In this document: positions 6,958 through 8,658 of the stretch, piece after piece | Position numbering within the stretch: position 1 is the first letter of the stretch | Layout of the letters: each line of letters begins with the position of its first letter | Assembly (NCBI GenBank): GCA_024643305.1 | Contig: JAHENE010000075.1 | Coordinates: forward strand, 1-8,658 | DNA: 8,658 nt | DNA from: Thiobacillaceae bacterium | GTDB taxonomy: Bacteria > Pseudomonadota > Gammaproteobacteria > Burkholderiales > Thiobacillaceae | Direction: 5' to 3' | Notes under the pieces: generated by a model | Told to the model about the DNA's origin: nothing | What the model saw: the letters and a program-made list of their open reading frames with translations, nothing else | Database searches by the model: none | Made by a program: the position numbers and the translations under genes

Positions 6958-7010
6958 CTTGTTAAGTTCAGCTTAGACCAGCTTGGCTGGAACCAGCTTG
7001 GCTAGCTGGT
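6949..7010. repeat. Short direct and inverted repeats across the STAS gene end and the hslV promoter
   Basis: ACCAGCTTGGCT occurs at 6977-6988 and 6992-7003, a 15-bp period that encodes the repeated tail AKLVP-AKLV of the STAS-like protein. AAGTTCAAGCTT (6949-6960) and AAGTTCAGCTT (6964-6974) repeat with the same 15-bp offset in the gap. ACCAGCT (6992-6998) and AGCTGGT (7004-7010) form a 7-bp stem with a 5-nt loop. AGCTT appears four times in 44 bp. Confidence 0.6.
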
Positions 7011-8082
7011 CTATACCCATCATGCGCAGGAATTCGTGGACAAGGGCGTTCTGGCCCTGCAAGGTAATAACTTTCCCAGTGCCAAGCAACTGCATGATCT
7101 GGCCGATGAAACTGCCTACATAGCCATACTCCACGCGGATGATTCCTGAGCAGTCCACCACCACCTCATCATGGGACTCCGCATATTGCATGAGCTTGGC
7201 GAGCTGCTCCTGGCTGGCTTCGGAAATCACTCCGCTGAGGACAAAAGCATCTGTGGGAATTTCGGGTGCCGGCGCGGCAACTTCCACAGCGGCTTCCACG
7301 TTTTCCCACGATGGAGGCGAAAGTTCAAAAGTGACGGCAAAATCGATCGCCAGATTTTCGAAATCGTCATGCCTGCCAAGCAATTGATAGACTGCGAGCA
7401 GCATCTGCCAGTAGCCTTGCTCACCGGGTTCGGACTGCATTTTTGTTTTCAGCAGATCAATGATGGCACTGGCGCCGCTGACCTGAAATTTGAGCTTGTT
7501 CTTGCGAGTCTTGCTCAACATGTCGGCAACGTCCTGAGCACCTTTTCCGTGAATGGTCTGTACGTTTGAAAAGTCGAGCTGCAGGGTAGAGCCTTTTTGC
7601 AGGCTTGCTGTTACGAGACCCAGTTTGTCGCCGATGCCGGCACCCAGATCGGCGGGGAGTACCAATGGGCGTGAAACACCCTTGTCTTTCTTGTTGTCGT
7701 TATTCTCGCGGGCTTTCCAGACAGGCGGTGAGCATTCAAACCGCATGGCGTAATCAAGCGCCAATTTCTCGAAATTGGCTTCGCGCTGGCTAAGCCTGTA
7801 AAGATCAAATAGCATGTGCCAGACTCGCTGGTCGTTGCCTTCCAGTAATCCCCTTAGTACTGATTCGGCATTTTCCAACTGATTGCTGGCATACAGCATT
7901 GCGGCTTCATCGATGGCCGAATCCGTGGCACCGCCTACCTCTTCGACCATGATGCCGTGGCCGTTGCCAAGGGGGGCGCCTATGGTCGTGAAGTCGTGGG
8001 TGCCTTCTGTCGGAACGCTCTGCTTGGGAGCGGGTTCCGCTTCGGGTTTGCTTCGGTCTTTTCTAAAAAAGGGGATGGCCAT
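6973..8082 (-). CDS. Duplicated helical/STAS-like domain protein, function unknown
   Basis: This 369-aa protein is soluble, with no signal peptide or membrane helix. It contains the same two-part module twice. Helical units at about 57-123 and 205-262 share the pattern W-x-M-L-[FL]-x-x-Y-x-L, F-E-[KN]-L-A-[LI]-D-[YF]-A and F-E-[CL]-S-P-P-x-W. Each is followed by a STAS-like alpha/beta unit, at about 138-211 and 280-364. STAS domains bind partner proteins or small ligands; SpoIIAA-type members are switched by Ser phosphorylation. Here the matching segments read DFSNVQTIHGKG and DCSGIIRVEYGY and lack that Ser, so a phosphoswitch is unlikely. A charged, Pro-rich linker fills residues 7-40. The tail AKLVPAKLV is a short tandem duplication. 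The start MAIPFFRKDR lacks a clear ribosome-binding site. The gene ends 54 bp before hslV. The domain call is by pattern recognition. Confidence 0.85.
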   Translation of the reverse strand: MAIPFFRKDRSKPEAEPAPKQSVPTEGTHDFTTIGAPLGNGHGIMVEEVGGATDSAIDEAAMLYASNQLENAESVLRGLLEGNDQRVWHMLFDLYRLSQREANFEKLALDYAMRFECSPPVWKARENNDNKKDKGVSRPLVLPADLGAGIGDKLGLVTASLQKGSTLQLDFSNVQTIHGKGAQDVADMLSKTRKNKLKFQVSGASAIIDLLKTKMQSEPGEQGYWQMLLAVYQLLGRHDDFENLAIDFAVTFELSPPSWENVEAAVEVAAPAPEIPTDAFVLSGVISEASQEQLAKLMQYAESHDEVVVDCSGIIRVEYGYVGSFIGQIMQLLGTGKVITLQGQNALVHEFLRMMGIDQLAKLVPAKLV

Positions 8083-8125
8083 GTTGGTTCGGCTTCGTTT
8101 CCCGAGTGCTCTGTCTCAAATCAAT

Positions 8126-8158
8126 ATCATACTGCGCTTTAACCGACCAGTGGCCGGT
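8126..8158 (-). promoter_or_regulatory. Candidate promoter of the STAS-like gene with an overlapping palindromic operator
   Basis: TATGAT (8131..8126) matches five of six -10 positions and lies 44 bp before the ATG. At normal spacing its -35 region would fall inside the near-perfect palindrome ACCGACCA-G-TGGCCGGT (8142-8158, one mismatch per half-site). No TTGACA-like -35 is present. A regulator bound to the palindrome would therefore control this promoter; that role is inferred. Confidence 0.35.
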
Positions 8159-8183
8159 ATTTATAGTTTAAAGGTAACCGGCC
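8152..8183. repeat. Inverted repeat at the end of the CobW-family gene
   Basis: GGCCGGT (8152-8158) and ACCGGCC (8177-8183) are perfect 7-bp arms around an 18-nt AT-rich loop. The right arm touches the stop codon of the CobW-family gene (8183-8185). No U run follows in the transcribed direction, so it may be a weak terminator or RNA-stabilising stem rather than a standard intrinsic terminator. Its left arm is shared with the palindrome at 8142-8158. Confidence 0.45.
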
Positions 8184-8658
8184 TATTGCTGTCCAGAGTG
8201 CGGCATGTTAGCCGCCAGGCTGAAATCATGCAGCACTTTTGTTACAAACGCCGGATCGAGATCGCGCACGATAAAAACGAAGCGGCTGCGATGGTCTTCA
8301 GTCGGCCAGCGTTCAAGTTCTGTTTCAGGATACAGCACATGCTGCACGCCATGCAGTACGGTGGGTTTGTCATGGCCAGCCAGATTGACGATGGCCTTGA
8401 ATCGCAGCAGATATTCTGAACGGAAACTGACCAGCATTTCCAGCGCCGCCTGCAGCCCGGCAGGGGGGATGGGGTTCTCTATGACGACGGAAAATGAGCG
8501 GATGCGATTGTCGTGCCCGTCGGAATTGGGTACCGGTTTGCCCATCAATCCGCCCGCCTGCACCGGTTTGTAACGCTGTTCGTTCAGCCAGTTCTGCACA
8601 TCCGGGGTCTTGTCCCGTGCATTGAACAAGCCCAGATCGAGAATCTGGTGGAAATCCA
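8183..8658 (-). CDS. CobW/G3E-family GTPase metal chaperone, C-terminal part (5' end outside window)
   Basis: The open frame continues to the right edge, so the first 157 residues seen (from DFHQILDLGLFN) are an internal start; the N-terminal GTPase domain with Walker A and the Cys-x-Cys-Cys metal site lies outside. What remains is the end of the G domain and the CobW C-terminal domain. Its hallmark runs include RSFSVVIENP, LRFKAIVNLAGHDKPTVLHG, VQHVLYPETELERWP and RSRFVFIVRDL. G3E GTPases of this branch insert or traffic metals, usually Zn or Co, to client proteins; the exact client cannot be told from this part. The TTG at 8629 is not taken as the start because the homologous sequence continues before it. 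The gene ends with TAG, 100 bp before the STAS-like gene. Confidence 0.9.
   Translation of the reverse strand, partial: DFHQILDLGLFNARDKTPDVQNWLNEQRYKPVQAGGLMGKPVPNSDGHDNRIRSFSVVIENPIPPAGLQAALEMLVSFRSEYLLRFKAIVNLAGHDKPTVLHGVQHVLYPETELERWPTEDHRSRFVFIVRDLDPAFVTKVLHDFSLAANMPHSGQQ

Noticed and set aside
8183..8629. A complete 148-aa protein starting at TTG 8629
   Set aside because: The reading frame and CobW-like sequence continue upstream to the window edge, so the gene is truncated rather than starting here.
1..8658. CRISPR arrays, tRNA or rRNA genes, insertion sequences
   Set aside because: I saw no regularly spaced repeats with spacers, no tRNA-like cloverleaf, no rRNA sequence, and no transposase or terminal inverted repeats.

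Overview
This is an 8.66 kb, fairly GC-rich window from a bacterial chromosome. Every gene I can support lies on the minus strand, so transcription runs from right to left. The HslV and HslU proteins look betaproteobacterial to me: HslV has a short extension before its catalytic Thr and ends in HVIETL, and HslU ends in DLSRYVL. An LssB/LapB-type type I exporter and a PCu(A)C copper chaperone fit a free-living, respiring Gram-negative. The class assignment rests on remembered family features, not on a search.

Layout in the direction of transcription: (1) the C-terminal part of a CobW-family (G3E) metal-chaperone GTPase, cut by the right edge; (2) a 369-aa protein with a duplicated helical-plus-STAS-like architecture; (3) hslV and hslU, encoding the two-component HslVU protease; (4) a 612-aa cytoplasmic alpha-solenoid (TPR-like) protein of unknown function; (5) a secreted PCu(A)C periplasmic copper chaperone, closed by a strong bidirectional terminator; (6) an ABC-type type I secretion permease/ATPase; (7) the first 14 codons of the next gene, which overlaps the exporter stop codon by ATGA and is probably the membrane-fusion partner of the exporter.

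The genes do not form one pathway. hslVU is a housekeeping stress protease, with a candidate sigma-32 promoter in front of hslV. The STAS-like gene sits 54 bp upstream of hslV and may be co-transcribed with it. The CobW and PCu(A)C genes share a metal-homeostasis theme but are about 5 kb apart. The exporter starts a separate operon that runs off the left edge.

I see no mobile element, CRISPR array, tRNA, rRNA or clear sign of horizontal transfer. No complete undescribed system is evident. The items most worth a second look are the uncharacterised solenoid protein, the duplicated STAS-like protein beside hslV, an 8-bp G tract in the probable promoter of the exporter, and several inverted or repeated elements in the intergenic gaps. 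All gaps between genes are about 200 bp or less.
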